From contig NZ_RKLT01000001.1 of NCBI RefSeq assembly GCF_019599505.1, positions 930,001-994,000 of the forward strand: a stretch of DNA of 64,000 nt, written 5' to 3'. The notes under the pieces are model-generated. The model saw only the letters and a program-made list of their open reading frames with translations, made no database searches and was not told the DNA's origin. A program made the position numbers and the translations under genes. Source of the stretch: Haloarcula nitratireducens (GTDB taxonomy: Archaea; Halobacteriota; Halobacteria; Halobacteriales; Haloarculaceae). Below are positions 18,392-26,297 of this stretch, piece after piece. Every line of letters starts with the position of its first letter. Within the stretch, counting starts at the first letter, position 1.

Positions 18392-19792
18392 CTACTGATT
18401 CAGCGCGCTGTTCAGCTGTGACGTGTACGAGGACTGCTGGGACTCGAAGCCGACCTGCTGGACGACGGAGCCGCCCTGTTCTTCGAACGCGCTGACGAAG
18501 CTCTCCTGGAGCGCCTGTCCGTAGCTGTTGTTGAGATACAGCGTCGACGCCGAGGACGCCCCGAGTTCCTCGGTGGCGACCTGGGCGAGCACCTGCCCCT
18601 GCAGCGCGTCGCTCGGCGGCGTCCGGAAGACGAAGTCGTCGTCTTCGAGGTCCGTGATGGCGGGCGAGGTGGAGGCCGGCGAACAGCCGACGACCTGGCT
18701 GTCGACGAGGACGTTCCGGGCGACCTGAATCGTCGCCTCGGAACTGGCGGCCCCGGTAATCATCGGGTAACCGGCGCTGACCAGCGAGTTGGCGGCGTTG
18801 ACGGCCGCCTGCGCCTGCGACTGGGTGTCACCGACCTGCGTCTCGATTGACTGGTCGATGGCGTCCCGGAGTTGCATGGCCGGGAGCAAGGCGGCGTCCC
18901 GAATCGGCTGGCCGAGCGGCCCGAGGTCGCCGGTTTCCGGCTGCAGGACGCCGAGTCTCACGGTTCGGTCGCTCCCGCTGCCGCTCCCGGACGGCTCCGG
19001 CTGCGGCAGGTCGCCCGACCCCCCGAACTCGATAGTGTCTCGCGTCTCGACGCCCGACTGCGTGAAGCCGAACACCTGATACTGCGCGGAGGTGATGTCC
19101 CCCGCCTCGTCGAAGTTGACGTTGCTGGAGGCCCCCGCGTACTCGATGTTCTCGCCGGCGGCGGCCGCCGCCGCCGCGTCGGGGAGTTCCGACGGGGTAT
19201 AGGTCGTCCCGCCGGGGTTGGCGACGACGCGCATATTGTCGCGGACGGCCGCCCCGTCGTTCGATCCCGCCATGAGGTTGGCCAGAATCAGGACCGCGCT
19301 GGCGTCGTACGCCTGCGAGGTGAACACGCCCGCCTGCTCGTAGTCGAACTCCTCGAGGAACAGGTTCGTGAACGTCTCGACGCCCGGACCGGACGCCGAC
19401 GGGGCGGTCCCCTGGACGTTCGACATGTCGTTGCCGACGTCGCCCGGGAGGCTGCCGTCCTGTAACCCGTCGGTCACGAGGATGTCGACGGTATCGTCGC
19501 CGTAGTCGGAGTAGTAGTCCTTGAACAGTTGGACGCCGCTCTGCGGGTAGCCGACGACCATCAACACGTCGGGCGTGTCGCTGGCCCCGCCGTCACCGCC
19601 GTCGCCGCCCTCCGTCCCGGTTCCGGTGCTACCGCCGTCGCCGCCGTCACCGGTTCCGCCGTCACTGCCCCCGTCTCCGCCGTCTCCGCCATCGCTCGGT
19701 TCGGTCGAACACCCGGCGAGGCCGGCGATGCCCAGCGTACCGAGCGCGCCGGTGCGCTTGAGGAACATTCGTCTACTGTTATCACGACTCAT
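18392..19792 (-). CDS. livJ: Tat-exported lipoprotein, branched-chain amino-acid type substrate-binding protein LivJ
   Basis: A 466-aa binding protein. The N-terminus has a twin-arginine signal (SRRMFLKR, residues 6-13) and a lipobox LAGC with Cys28, so it should be exported folded and tethered to the membrane by lipid. An Asp/Gly/Ser/Thr-rich linker (about residues 29-68) leads to a Peripla_BP_6-like fold. Unusually, the segment VRLGVLQPETGDLGPLGQPI, normally at the N-terminus of mature LivJ-like proteins, lies after about 150 residues that read like the C-terminal lobe of such a protein. This suggests a circularly permuted or tandem arrangement. Start chosen at 19792, next to the Tat motif. 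It is convergent with livF and is the likely partner of LivHMGF. Confidence 0.85.
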   Translation of the reverse strand: MSRDNSRRMFLKRTGALGTLGIAGLAGCSTEPSDGGDGGDGGSDGGTGDGGDGGSTGTGTEGGDGGDGGASDTPDVLMVVGYPQSGVQLFKDYYSDYGDDTVDILVTDGLQDGSLPGDVGNDMSNVQGTAPSASGPGVETFTNLFLEEFDYEQAGVFTSQAYDASAVLILANLMAGSNDGAAVRDNMRVVANPGGTTYTPSELPDAAAAAAAGENIEYAGASSNVNFDEAGDITSAQYQVFGFTQSGVETRDTIEFGGSGDLPQPEPSGSGSGSDRTVRLGVLQPETGDLGPLGQPIRDAALLPAMQLRDAIDQSIETQVGDTQSQAQAAVNAANSLVSAGYPMITGAASSEATIQVARNVLVDSQVVGCSPASTSPAITDLEDDDFVFRTPPSDALQGQVLAQVATEELGASSASTLYLNNSYGQALQESFVSAFEEQGGSVVQQVGFESQQSSYTSQLNSALNQ

Positions 19793-19816
19793 ATCTATTC
19801 GAGTTTGCACCCACTA

Positions 19817-19826
19817 GTAGAAATAG
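19817..19826 (-). promoter_or_regulatory. TATA-like box of livJ
   Basis: Minus-strand CTATTTCTA lies 25-34 nt before the livJ ATG at 19792. Confidence 0.4.
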
Positions 19827-19902
19827 GTTGCCCGTCTCCGGGCGCCGTACGGCACCGGAACGGTCGTCTCCACAGAGAGCGGTTCGTCAGGCGACCGACC
19901 TG

Positions 19903-20643
19903 TCAGGGGGCGAGTCGGTTCTTCCGGTTCTTCATCTCGCGCTCGTAGTGGTCGAACGTGATGGGACACCAGTCGGCCGCGATGTCGAGAAGGTCTTCGG
20001 TCATGTTCCGGATCTCCCACTGGGCGTCGGCGGCCGCCCGCATGTCCGCGACGTGCATCAGCATGCGGACGTTCATCGACATGACCATGTTGACTTTCGT
20101 CCCAATGGGGAGGACGAACCGGGCGTCCTCGGGCGGCATGCCGAGGTCCAGCAGTTCCTGATAGGACTCGACGGCGTCCGCGACGGTGTTCCGGAATATC
20201 TCCTCGCGCTTCTCGACGTCCGCCTCGTCGGCGTCGGCCTTTTGATTTCGACCCACCCAGTCGGGGTCCGTCGCCGACGGCGGGACGACGACCATCTCGC
20301 CCTCCCGGACGTCGTCGGGGTCCACCTCGTCGAAGGAGACGTACCGCATCGACTGCACGTCGAAGGAGACGTGTCGGTGCCGGGTGATCTGTGCCATACA
20401 CGACCGCGAGACGCCCTCGACGGCGAACGTGATCTGCGGGTGTTCGAACGGGCCGAAGTGGCCGTGCTCCAGCAGGTGACCGATGAGCGTCTCCTTCTTG
20501 GCTTCGAGCGAGTCGCCCTCGACCGTCTCCATCGTCGCTTCGAGCGACTGGCCGCCGACGAACTCGTCGCTGTAGTCGTTACGGGCCGCCTTACAGACGA
20601 GGTCCTCCGGGTCGTCGGTGGCCTCTAACAGCGTGACTTCCAT
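19903..20643 (-). CDS. thyX: Flavin-dependent thymidylate synthase ThyX
   Basis: Converts dUMP to dTMP with methylene-tetrahydrofolate and FAD/NADPH. The 246-aa protein carries the ThyX motif RHR-x7-S at residues 88-98 (RHRHVSFDVQS). The C-terminal part has the substrate-binding MNVRMLMHVADMRAAADAQWEIR region with the family's conserved Arg. The start at 20643 (MEVTLLEATDDPED) lies just after a minus-strand AATTTTGA box at about leaderless distance; the frame remains open to 20763 with a non-conserved extension. There is no thyA in the window, so this may be the cell's only dTMP source, which cannot be judged from 64 kb. Confidence 0.94.
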   Translation of the reverse strand: MEVTLLEATDDPEDLVCKAARNDYSDEFVGGQSLEATMETVEGDSLEAKKETLIGHLLEHGHFGPFEHPQITFAVEGVSRSCMAQITRHRHVSFDVQSMRYVSFDEVDPDDVREGEMVVVPPSATDPDWVGRNQKADADEADVEKREEIFRNTVADAVESYQELLDLGMPPEDARFVLPIGTKVNMVMSMNVRMLMHVADMRAAADAQWEIRNMTEDLLDIAADWCPITFDHYEREMKNRKNRLAP

Positions 20644-20695
20644 ACGGGGAGGGAACGCCCGAGGGTCAAAATTCTTCCTCCCCGCGGCCGGCGGC

Positions 20696-21352
20696 TCAGA
20701 GTCGCTTCCAGTCGGTCGGTTCGCCCGAGAGCCCGAGCACGCGCGATTCGCGACCCCCGCCATCCGCGTCGCGGACCTCGATGAGCCCGTCGAACGCCTG
20801 CTTGATGACCTGAATCGTCTGCTCGTCGTGCGCCCCCGAGTCGATGGTGAAGACGCCGATGTAATCGGCCGCGTCCAGCCGCGAGGAGAGGACGTGACAG
20901 AACTTGAACACCGTCTTCTTGTCCGTGTAGGTGAGCATCGTCGACAGCGAAACGAGCGCCAGTCGGCCCCGTTCGCGGCCGGAGTTGTGCAGGCCTTCGA
21001 GCGCCTTCGTGATGCCGATCCCGATGCCCGTGAGGTCGCTCGGCGAGGACACCTGATGGATGTATGCGCCCTCGAAGGAGCCGCCGGAACTGCCCTCGCC
21101 GCGGCAGTCGACGACGCCGAGCTGCGAGTCGTTCAGCTCCGGAACGAGCTCGCGGAAATCCGTGACGACGTCCTCCGCCTTGTCGCTAGTCGTCACGACG
21201 ACGGCACCGTCGCCGTTGCGCGCGCCGTCCGCCAGAATGTCGTAGGCGAGTCGCTCTTTCCCGGTCATCGCGGGACCGGAGATGAGGATACTCGACCCGG
21301 GCCGTACCTCCCGAAGCGCGTCGAATTCGACAACCGATGAGAGATCGTACAT
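20696..21352 (-). CDS. RAD55/KaiC-like ATPase (haloarchaeal HTR-like protein)
   Basis: A 218-aa RecA-fold protein with a Walker A-like GPAMTGKE at residues 26-33, where the usual Thr/Ser after Lys is Glu, and a Walker B-like strand RGRLALVSLSTML. Related haloarchaeal proteins are described as HTR-like or RAD55-family and often sit beside signal-transduction genes; ATP hydrolysis is uncertain given the altered P-loop. The ATG at 21352 leaves 13 nt to the HalX gene stop. An in-frame ATG at 21382 would overlap that gene by 17 nt. The arrangement points to a two-gene unit with the response regulator; function unknown. Confidence 0.75.
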   Translation of the reverse strand: MYDLSSVVEFDALREVRPGSSILISGPAMTGKERLAYDILADGARNGDGAVVVTTSDKAEDVVTDFRELVPELNDSQLGVVDCRGEGSSGGSFEGAYIHQVSSPSDLTGIGIGITKALEGLHNSGRERGRLALVSLSTMLTYTDKKTVFKFCHVLSSRLDAADYIGVFTIDSGAHDEQTIQVIKQAFDGLIEVRDADGGGRESRVLGLSGEPTDWKRL

Positions 21353-21365
21353 GTCATTCACCCCC

Positions 21366-21950
21366 TCAGTTTTCTTCGCCACTGCTCAGTCCGCGTAACG
21401 TCGCGATGAAGTCGTCGTCGTCCTCGATCCCACCGAGCGTGTCGGAGAGGCCGTCCTGCATCTCTTCGATCTCGTCGTCTAGATCTTCGTACTGGTCGTT
21501 CTCGGCGAGTTCGGCCCCCGATTTGGTCGCCTCCAGCGTCGCTCGCTTCTCGACGAGCGCGTAGTACTCCTGGAGCATCGAGTCGTACTCCGACCGGTCT
21601 AAGAGGTTCGTCACCGTCTCGTGGAGCTGCTCGCTCCGGATCGGCTTCGAGAGGTACGCGTCGAACCCCATCTCCAAGATGTCGAAGTCCGGCTCGACGG
21701 CGGTTACCATCGCCACGCGGCAGTCGAGCTCCCGCTCGCGGATCCGACTCAGTACTTCGTCGCCCGAGAGACCGGGCATCATCCGGTCTAAGAGGACGAT
21801 GTCGACGGACTCGTCGAGCAGTTCGAGCCCCTCGTCCCCGTTCTGGGCCATCCGGACCTCGTATTCGCCCTCTAGCCAGAGCTTGTACGTCTCGGCGACA
21901 TCCGGTTCGTCTTCGACGATCAACACGACGGGCGGGTCCGATTCAGACAT
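21366..21950 (-). CDS. Response regulator with HalX domain
   Basis: A 194-aa two-component receiver. The acidic pocket is Glu13-Asp14, the phosphorylated residue Asp55 in IVLLDRMMPG, the switch Thr83 and the conserved Lys102 in YLSKPI. The C-terminal 75 residues are a Glu-rich predicted coiled coil of the HalX type (LQEYYALVEKRATLEATKSG), known only from haloarchaeal regulators and of unknown output; there is no DNA-binding domain. A minus-strand ATATAGAA box near 21971-21978 gives a leaderless start. It is followed by the RAD55-like ATPase. A histidine kinase lies about 2 kb downstream on the other strand but need not be the partner. Confidence 0.9.
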   Translation of the reverse strand: MSESDPPVVLIVEDEPDVAETYKLWLEGEYEVRMAQNGDEGLELLDESVDIVLLDRMMPGLSGDEVLSRIRERELDCRVAMVTAVEPDFDILEMGFDAYLSKPIRSEQLHETVTNLLDRSEYDSMLQEYYALVEKRATLEATKSGAELAENDQYEDLDDEIEEMQDGLSDTLGGIEDDDDFIATLRGLSSGEEN

Positions 21951-22080
21951 GCTGTTCTTACTGCCCTCGTTTCTATATCCACCTACATAGCCCTGTGGGT
22001 GTCGGCCGTAGCGGGCACGAAAGGTCTGGTTACCGGCCCGGAGCGACAGCCACATTGGACTGCCCGACGAACGGGGGAGC

Positions 22081-22656
22081 GTGATACGAAACCTCGCTCG
22101 GGGCGTCCAGTCGTTCACGAGCAACGCGTTTCTGGTGACGGGCGACCGAACGGTGCTCGTCGACGTGGGCAACGAGTTCGACGTCGTCTCGGCCGTCGAA
22201 GACCACGCCGGCGGCCTCGACGCCGTCGTCCTGACGCACACCCACTACGACCACGTCGGCAACCTCGGCGACGTCGTCTCCGCGTTCGACGTCGACGTCT
22301 GGGGATACGACACCGAACAGGACGGCGTCACCGACGCCATCGCCGACGGGGAGACGGTCCAGTTGGGCGACCACGAGTACGAGGCGCTGCACACGCCCGG
22401 ACACAAGAACGACCACCTCTGTTTCCACTCGCCGGCCGCGAGCGTGCTGTTCGCCGGCGACCTGATCTTCGCCAACGGGAGTTTCGGCCGCACCGACCTC
22501 GAAGAGGGGGACCGCGACCAACTGGTCGAGAGCATCGACCGCGTCCTCGATACCGTCGGCGAGGACCTAGACGAGATGCACACCGGCCACGGCCCGAGCG
22601 TCACCGATAACGCGTACCACGACATCGAACTGGCGTGGCAGGCCGCCCGGTTCTGA
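22081..22656 (+). CDS. MBL-fold metallohydrolase (glyoxalase II-like)
   Basis: A 191-aa metallo-beta-lactamase-fold enzyme. The metal motif HTHYDHVG holds His53, His55, Asp57 and His58; further ligands are in LHTPGHKNDH, LFAGDLIF and MHTGHGPS. This set binds two metals and usually hydrolyses thioesters (glyoxalase II-like) or related substrates. The start is a GTG at 22081 that gives the usual short N-terminal strand. It diverges from the HalX regulator. The precise substrate is not evident. Confidence 0.87.
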   Translation: MIRNLARGVQSFTSNAFLVTGDRTVLVDVGNEFDVVSAVEDHAGGLDAVVLTHTHYDHVGNLGDVVSAFDVDVWGYDTEQDGVTDAIADGETVQLGDHEYEALHTPGHKNDHLCFHSPAASVLFAGDLIFANGSFGRTDLEEGDRDQLVESIDRVLDTVGEDLDEMHTGHGPSVTDNAYHDIELAWQAARF

Positions 22657-22672
22657 GGGCTCGTCGAGCGCC

Positions 22673-23488
22673 TCACTCGAACGCCGTCGCCAGCAGCGCG
22701 TCGTAGGCGTGGTCGTAGGCGTCCGCGACGGCCTCGGGGTCCGCCCGCGTCTCGCCGTCGAGCGCCGGCAGTCGCACCGCGCCCTTCCGATCGATGAGGT
22801 CGACGACCTTCTCGACGCGCTCCTCTAACTGGCCGTCGCCGGGACCGCCGGTGGCTATCTCGCAGGCCTTCGCGTAGCGGTCGCCGTCGTAGAAGCGCGC
22901 TCGACCGGGTTCGACGACGGCGACGGCGTCCGGGACGAACCCGTCGAGCGGACGCGCCACGTCGCCGTAGGACTCCACGACGGCGCGGTCGGTCGCGGCG
23001 ATGTCCTCGGCGAGCGAGTCGAGCGCCTCGGCGTGCATCGCGCCCATGAGGTCGTTGAAGTCAGGCACCGACGTGACCCGCGGGGCGGCGTCGAGCGGGA
23101 GGCGCTCGGCGACGGACTCCGGAGTATCGACGGTCCCGTTGACGACGAACTCGCCGACGCCGTCGGTACCGACCCTGTCGACGACGAACTGCTGGTCGTC
23201 TTTCCCGAGCAGTCCGGTGCTGGGGCCGGGCGAGGGATGCCAGAGGCGGTGAATCGGGTTGATGGCCTCCGGTCGGACCTCGCCCGGCGACGCGGCCGCC
23301 AAGCGCTTCGCGTCCTTCCCGAAGAGACGGCCCTCTTCGGTGGCGTGCAGGAAGTCGTCGTGGTCGAACCAGTAGTTGTTGCCGGCGCGGGGCTTGAACC
23401 CGCGCGCGTCGGTGTGAGCCAGCAAACCGACGGAGAACGTCGTCTTGCCGGCGTCGACCCGGTCGCCCCCTGCGACGAGCAGGTTCAT
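22673..23488 (-). CDS. P-loop ATPase of unknown role
   Basis: A 271-aa protein starting MNLLVAGGDRVDAGKTTFS, where GGDRVDAGKTT (residues 7-17) is a Walker A motif of the deviant type seen in MipZ/BioD-like NTPases that handle one substrate per subunit. DRAVVESYGDVARPLDG could be the second metal/acidic region. The middle contains GNNYWFDHDDFLHAT, rich in aromatic and acidic residues. The gene overlaps the upstream small gene by four bases (ATGA at 23485-23488), so they are co-translated. I recognise it as a conserved haloarchaeal ATPase without known function. Confidence 0.72.
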   Translation of the reverse strand: MNLLVAGGDRVDAGKTTFSVGLLAHTDARGFKPRAGNNYWFDHDDFLHATEEGRLFGKDAKRLAAASPGEVRPEAINPIHRLWHPSPGPSTGLLGKDDQQFVVDRVGTDGVGEFVVNGTVDTPESVAERLPLDAAPRVTSVPDFNDLMGAMHAEALDSLAEDIAATDRAVVESYGDVARPLDGFVPDAVAVVEPGRARFYDGDRYAKACEIATGGPGDGQLEERVEKVVDLIDRKGAVRLPALDGETRADPEAVADAYDHAYDALLATAFE

Positions 23489-23754
23489 TCGTCGTCGAGT
23501 CCGTACAGCCCGACCACGTCCTCGGCGTCCGGTTCGGCGAAGACCAGCGAGTCCTGGTTGAAGATCATCCACGGGATGGCCCAGTCGACGAAGACGGACT
23601 CGTTGAACTCGCTCAACTCGGCGTCGACCGGGAGTCCCTGCAAGAGCCGAGCGATCTCGGGAATCGTGTACAGCTTCTCCGGGTCGAGGATGTCTGCCGG
23701 TTCGTGCAGTTCGAAGGAGAGGATCTCGTCGAATTCGCGCTTCTCGACTGGCAT
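23485..23754 (-). CDS. Conserved haloarchaeal protein of unknown function
   Basis: An 89-aa acidic protein (MPVEKREFDEILSFELHEPA...) with no catalytic or metal motif visible. The middle (LYTIPEIARLLQGL) could form two helices. It is translationally coupled through a four-base overlap to the P-loop ATPase downstream, which suggests a common process or a physical partner. I do not recognise a function. Confidence 0.7.
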   Translation of the reverse strand: MPVEKREFDEILSFELHEPADILDPEKLYTIPEIARLLQGLPVDAELSEFNESVFVDWAIPWMIFNQDSLVFAEPDAEDVVGLYGLDDE

Positions 23755-23836
23755 TACCCCGGGTACGCAGAGGCATTGGGTAAATCCCTCGAAGCCGTCG
23801 TAACAACTTTGTTCCTCTACGCTAGGTGATAGATGG

Positions 23837-25519
23837 ATGGTTTCGGTCTTCGTCGGCTACGCGTTCGTGCTGCTAGCCTCGGGGGTGTTCGTCGCCGCGC
23901 TGGCGATGTACGCGTGGGACCGTCGAGACCGAGTCGGTGCCAAGCCGCTGTCAGTTCTGTTGATCGGGCAGGCGGTCTGGTGCGGCTGTGCCGCCGCCGC
24001 CGTGCTGTCACGGGAGACGTGGTGGGCGCTGTTCTGGTCGCGTGCGTGGTACGTCGGCATCGTCGTCACCGTGGCCGGTCTGTTCGTCTTCGCGCTCGAA
24101 TACACGGGTCACGAGAAGTGGCTCGGGTGGCGAACGTACGCGTTGCTCGCCGTCGAACCCGCGATACTGCTCACCGTCGCGGCGGTCGCTCCGGAGATGC
24201 TCTATACGGTCGAGGGACGGTCCACGGCCGAGATGCTCGGGTGGGTCGTCGTCTCCGGCGACGTATTCTGGGCGCACGTCGCGTACTCGTACCTGCTCGT
24301 GACCGTCTCCTCGGTCCTGATCGTCCGGTTCGCGCTCTCGTCGGGGGAACTGTATCGGAAGCAGGTGTACGGCCTGCTCGCCGCGATCGCCGTCCCGTGG
24401 GCGGGCAACGCGCTCTATCTGTTCGGCGACGTCGGCGTCGACACGACGCCCATGACGTTCGCCGCGACCGGCGCCGCGCTCTCGTGGGCAGTCCTGCGGG
24501 CCGGTTTCCTCGACATCTCCCCGATCGCCCATCAGAAGGTCGTCGAGTCGCTGAACAGCGCCGTCTTCGTCATCGACGGCGAGGGCCGACTCACCGAGGT
24601 CAACGACGCGGGACGGCAGTTACTAGGCGGTGACGGGGTCGTGAACGAGCCCGTCGCGGACGCCTTCGCGGAGTGGCCGGCGCTGCGCGATACCGCCGTC
24701 CTCGAGGTCTCCTCGGAGACGCGGACGGAAATCGCCCGAGACGACCGCTACTTCGACGTGCACGTGACGCCGCTGTACGACGACAGGGACCACCGTATCG
24801 GGCGGCTGGTTCTCGTCCACGAGATGACCGAACAGAAGACGCGCGAGCGCCAACTCGAACACCGCAATCAGCAGTTAGACCGGTTCGCGTCCGTCGTCTC
24901 TCACGACCTCAGAAACCCGTTGAACGTCGCGGACGGGAGTCTGGAACTCGCGCGTGAGACCGGCAGTCCACAGCACTTCGATAGGCTCGAACGCGCCCTC
25001 GGGCGAATGGACCAACTCATCGGCGAGATGTTAACCCTCGCCCGCGGCGGGTCGGTCACCGACGAAGCGACGGTATCGCTGGCGGCGGTCGCACAGAAGG
25101 CGTGGGGACACGTCGAGACCCGCGACGCGACGTTACGAGTCGACACCGACCGCGCCGTCGTCGGTAGCGAAGAGCAGCTGTTGCAACTGCTCGAGAACGC
25201 GTTCCGGAACAGCGTAGAGCACGGGGGCGACGGCGTGACTATGACCATCACGGCCGACGACGACGGGTTTTACGTCGCCGACGACGGGGAGGGGATCCCC
25301 GAAGCGGAGCGCGAGAGCGTCTTCGAACACGGGTTCACGACGAGCGAGGAGGGGACGGGGCTCGGGCTCGCGATCATCGAACACGTCTCCGAGTCCCACG
25401 GCTGGGACGCGACGATAACCGAGAGCGACGCCGGTGGTGCGAGACTTTCTATCACGGGCGTCGAGACCAAGACGGACGGCGCGGCGAACGCGGCCGTCGA
25501 CGAGCGGTCTCGCAACTGA
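23837..25519 (+). CDS. Sensor histidine kinase with 7TM N-terminal domain
   Basis: A 560-aa kinase. Seven hydrophobic helices span residues 5-225 (histidine-kinase 7TM sensor domain), then a PAS-like region (about 235-335; AVFVIDGEGRLTEVNDAG), a HisKA dimerisation domain with phospho-His356 in ASVVSHDLRNPLN, and a HATPase domain with N-box ENAFRNSVEHG, G1 DDGEGIPEAER and G2 GTGLGLAII. No receiver is attached. ATGs at 23833 and 23837 are both close; 23837 is in frame. The signal is unknown; it is likely an embedded-membrane or lipophilic cue by analogy with 7TM sensors. Confidence 0.9.
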   Translation: MVSVFVGYAFVLLASGVFVAALAMYAWDRRDRVGAKPLSVLLIGQAVWCGCAAAAVLSRETWWALFWSRAWYVGIVVTVAGLFVFALEYTGHEKWLGWRTYALLAVEPAILLTVAAVAPEMLYTVEGRSTAEMLGWVVVSGDVFWAHVAYSYLLVTVSSVLIVRFALSSGELYRKQVYGLLAAIAVPWAGNALYLFGDVGVDTTPMTFAATGAALSWAVLRAGFLDISPIAHQKVVESLNSAVFVIDGEGRLTEVNDAGRQLLGGDGVVNEPVADAFAEWPALRDTAVLEVSSETRTEIARDDRYFDVHVTPLYDDRDHRIGRLVLVHEMTEQKTRERQLEHRNQQLDRFASVVSHDLRNPLNVADGSLELARETGSPQHFDRLERALGRMDQLIGEMLTLARGGSVTDEATVSLAAVAQKAWGHVETRDATLRVDTDRAVVGSEEQLLQLLENAFRNSVEHGGDGVTMTITADDDGFYVADDGEGIPEAERESVFEHGFTTSEEGTGLGLAIIEHVSESHGWDATITESDAGGARLSITGVETKTDGAANAAVDERSRN

Positions 25520-25577
25520 GCGACTCACTGCTGGCGCTCGACTGTCGCACTCGAAAAAATATCGCGGTGAGGAGCCG

Positions 25578-26189
25578 TTACTCGAAGTGACTGACCGCGG
25601 TCTGGTACTCGTCTGCGGCGTCGTCCCAGTCGACGACCTCGAAGAAGGCGTCGATGAACGAGCCGCGGTCCGGACCGTAGTCGTAGTAGTACGAGTGCTC
25701 CCAGACGTCGAGGGCCAGAACGGGGTGTGCGCCCCAGAGCGCGCCCTGGTCGTGCTTGTTGACCTTGACGTTGCGAAGTTGCTTGGCAACGGGGTCGTAG
25801 ACCAGCAGCGCCCAGCCGCCGGCGGCCTTCGCGGCGGCCTCGAACTCGTCCTTCCAACCGTCGTAGGAGCCGAAGTCCTCCTCGATGCGGTCGCGGAGTT
25901 CGCCTTCGGGTTCGCCGCCGCCGTTGGGCGACATGTTGTTCCAGAACAGCGTGTGGAGGTAGTGCCCACAGCCGTTGTGGGTGACGTCACCCAGCGCACC
26001 GGCCGTCGAGGAGTGGTCGCCGGACTCGCGGTTCTCGGCCAGCGTCTCCTCGGCCGATTCCAGCCCGTTTACGTAGCCCTGATGGTGGGTGTCGTGGTGC
26101 CACGTGAGCACCTGCTCGGAGATGTGAGGCTCCAGCGCGTCGTAGTCGTACGGGAGCGGTGGCAGCTCCGGTTCGGAGTGTTCTGACAT
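25578..26189 (-). CDS. sod: Superoxide dismutase (Mn/Fe family)
   Basis: A 203-aa cytoplasmic enzyme that dismutates superoxide. All four metal ligands are in place: His31 (TWHHDTHHQGYV), His79 (YLHTLFW), Asp161 and His165 (LDVWEHSYYYDY). The length and sequence match haloarchaeal Mn-SODs. The ATG at 26189 is preceded by a strong Shine-Dalgarno sequence (GGAGGAG), rare in this genome, and a TATA-like/palindrome element 40-50 nt upstream, so the message has a real 5' leader. No operon partner. Confidence 0.96.
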   Translation of the reverse strand: MSEHSEPELPPLPYDYDALEPHISEQVLTWHHDTHHQGYVNGLESAEETLAENRESGDHSSTAGALGDVTHNGCGHYLHTLFWNNMSPNGGGEPEGELRDRIEEDFGSYDGWKDEFEAAAKAAGGWALLVYDPVAKQLRNVKVNKHDQGALWGAHPVLALDVWEHSYYYDYGPDRGSFIDAFFEVVDWDDAADEYQTAVSHFE

Positions 26190-26196
26190 ATGAAAT

Positions 26197-26203
26197 CTCC
26201 TCC
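26197..26203 (-). promoter_or_regulatory. Shine-Dalgarno sequence of sod
   Basis: Minus-strand GGAGGAG lies 8-14 nt before the sod ATG. Most genes in this window look leaderless, so a leadered sod message with a strong SD stands out. Confidence 0.6.
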
Positions 26204-26228
26204 ACAGGAAACGTCGCGCGGCCCACTG

Positions 26229-26240
26229 TTAAACGTTTAG
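26229..26240 (-). promoter_or_regulatory. sod promoter: TATA-like box overlapping the palindrome TAAACGTTTA
   Basis: The perfect 10-bp palindrome TAAACGTTTA (26230-26239) sits 41-50 nt upstream of the sod ATG and includes the TTTAA expected as a TATA element. A regulator binding there would block TBP access. Regulation is inference. Confidence 0.4.
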
Positions 26241-26265
26241 GAACCGTATGGTATCGCACACCATA

Positions 26266-26295
26266 GAGCGCGAGACGGCGTACCGTCTCGCGCTC
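26266..26295 (-). terminator. Strong hairpin just downstream of phr
   Basis: A perfect 13-bp inverted repeat (GAGCGCGAGACGG and its complement) around a CGTA/TACG loop begins two bases after the phr stop codon. There is no long T-run after it, so it may act as a 3'-end stabiliser or barrier between phr and sod rather than a classic terminator. Confidence 0.5.
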
Positions 26296-26297
26296 GC

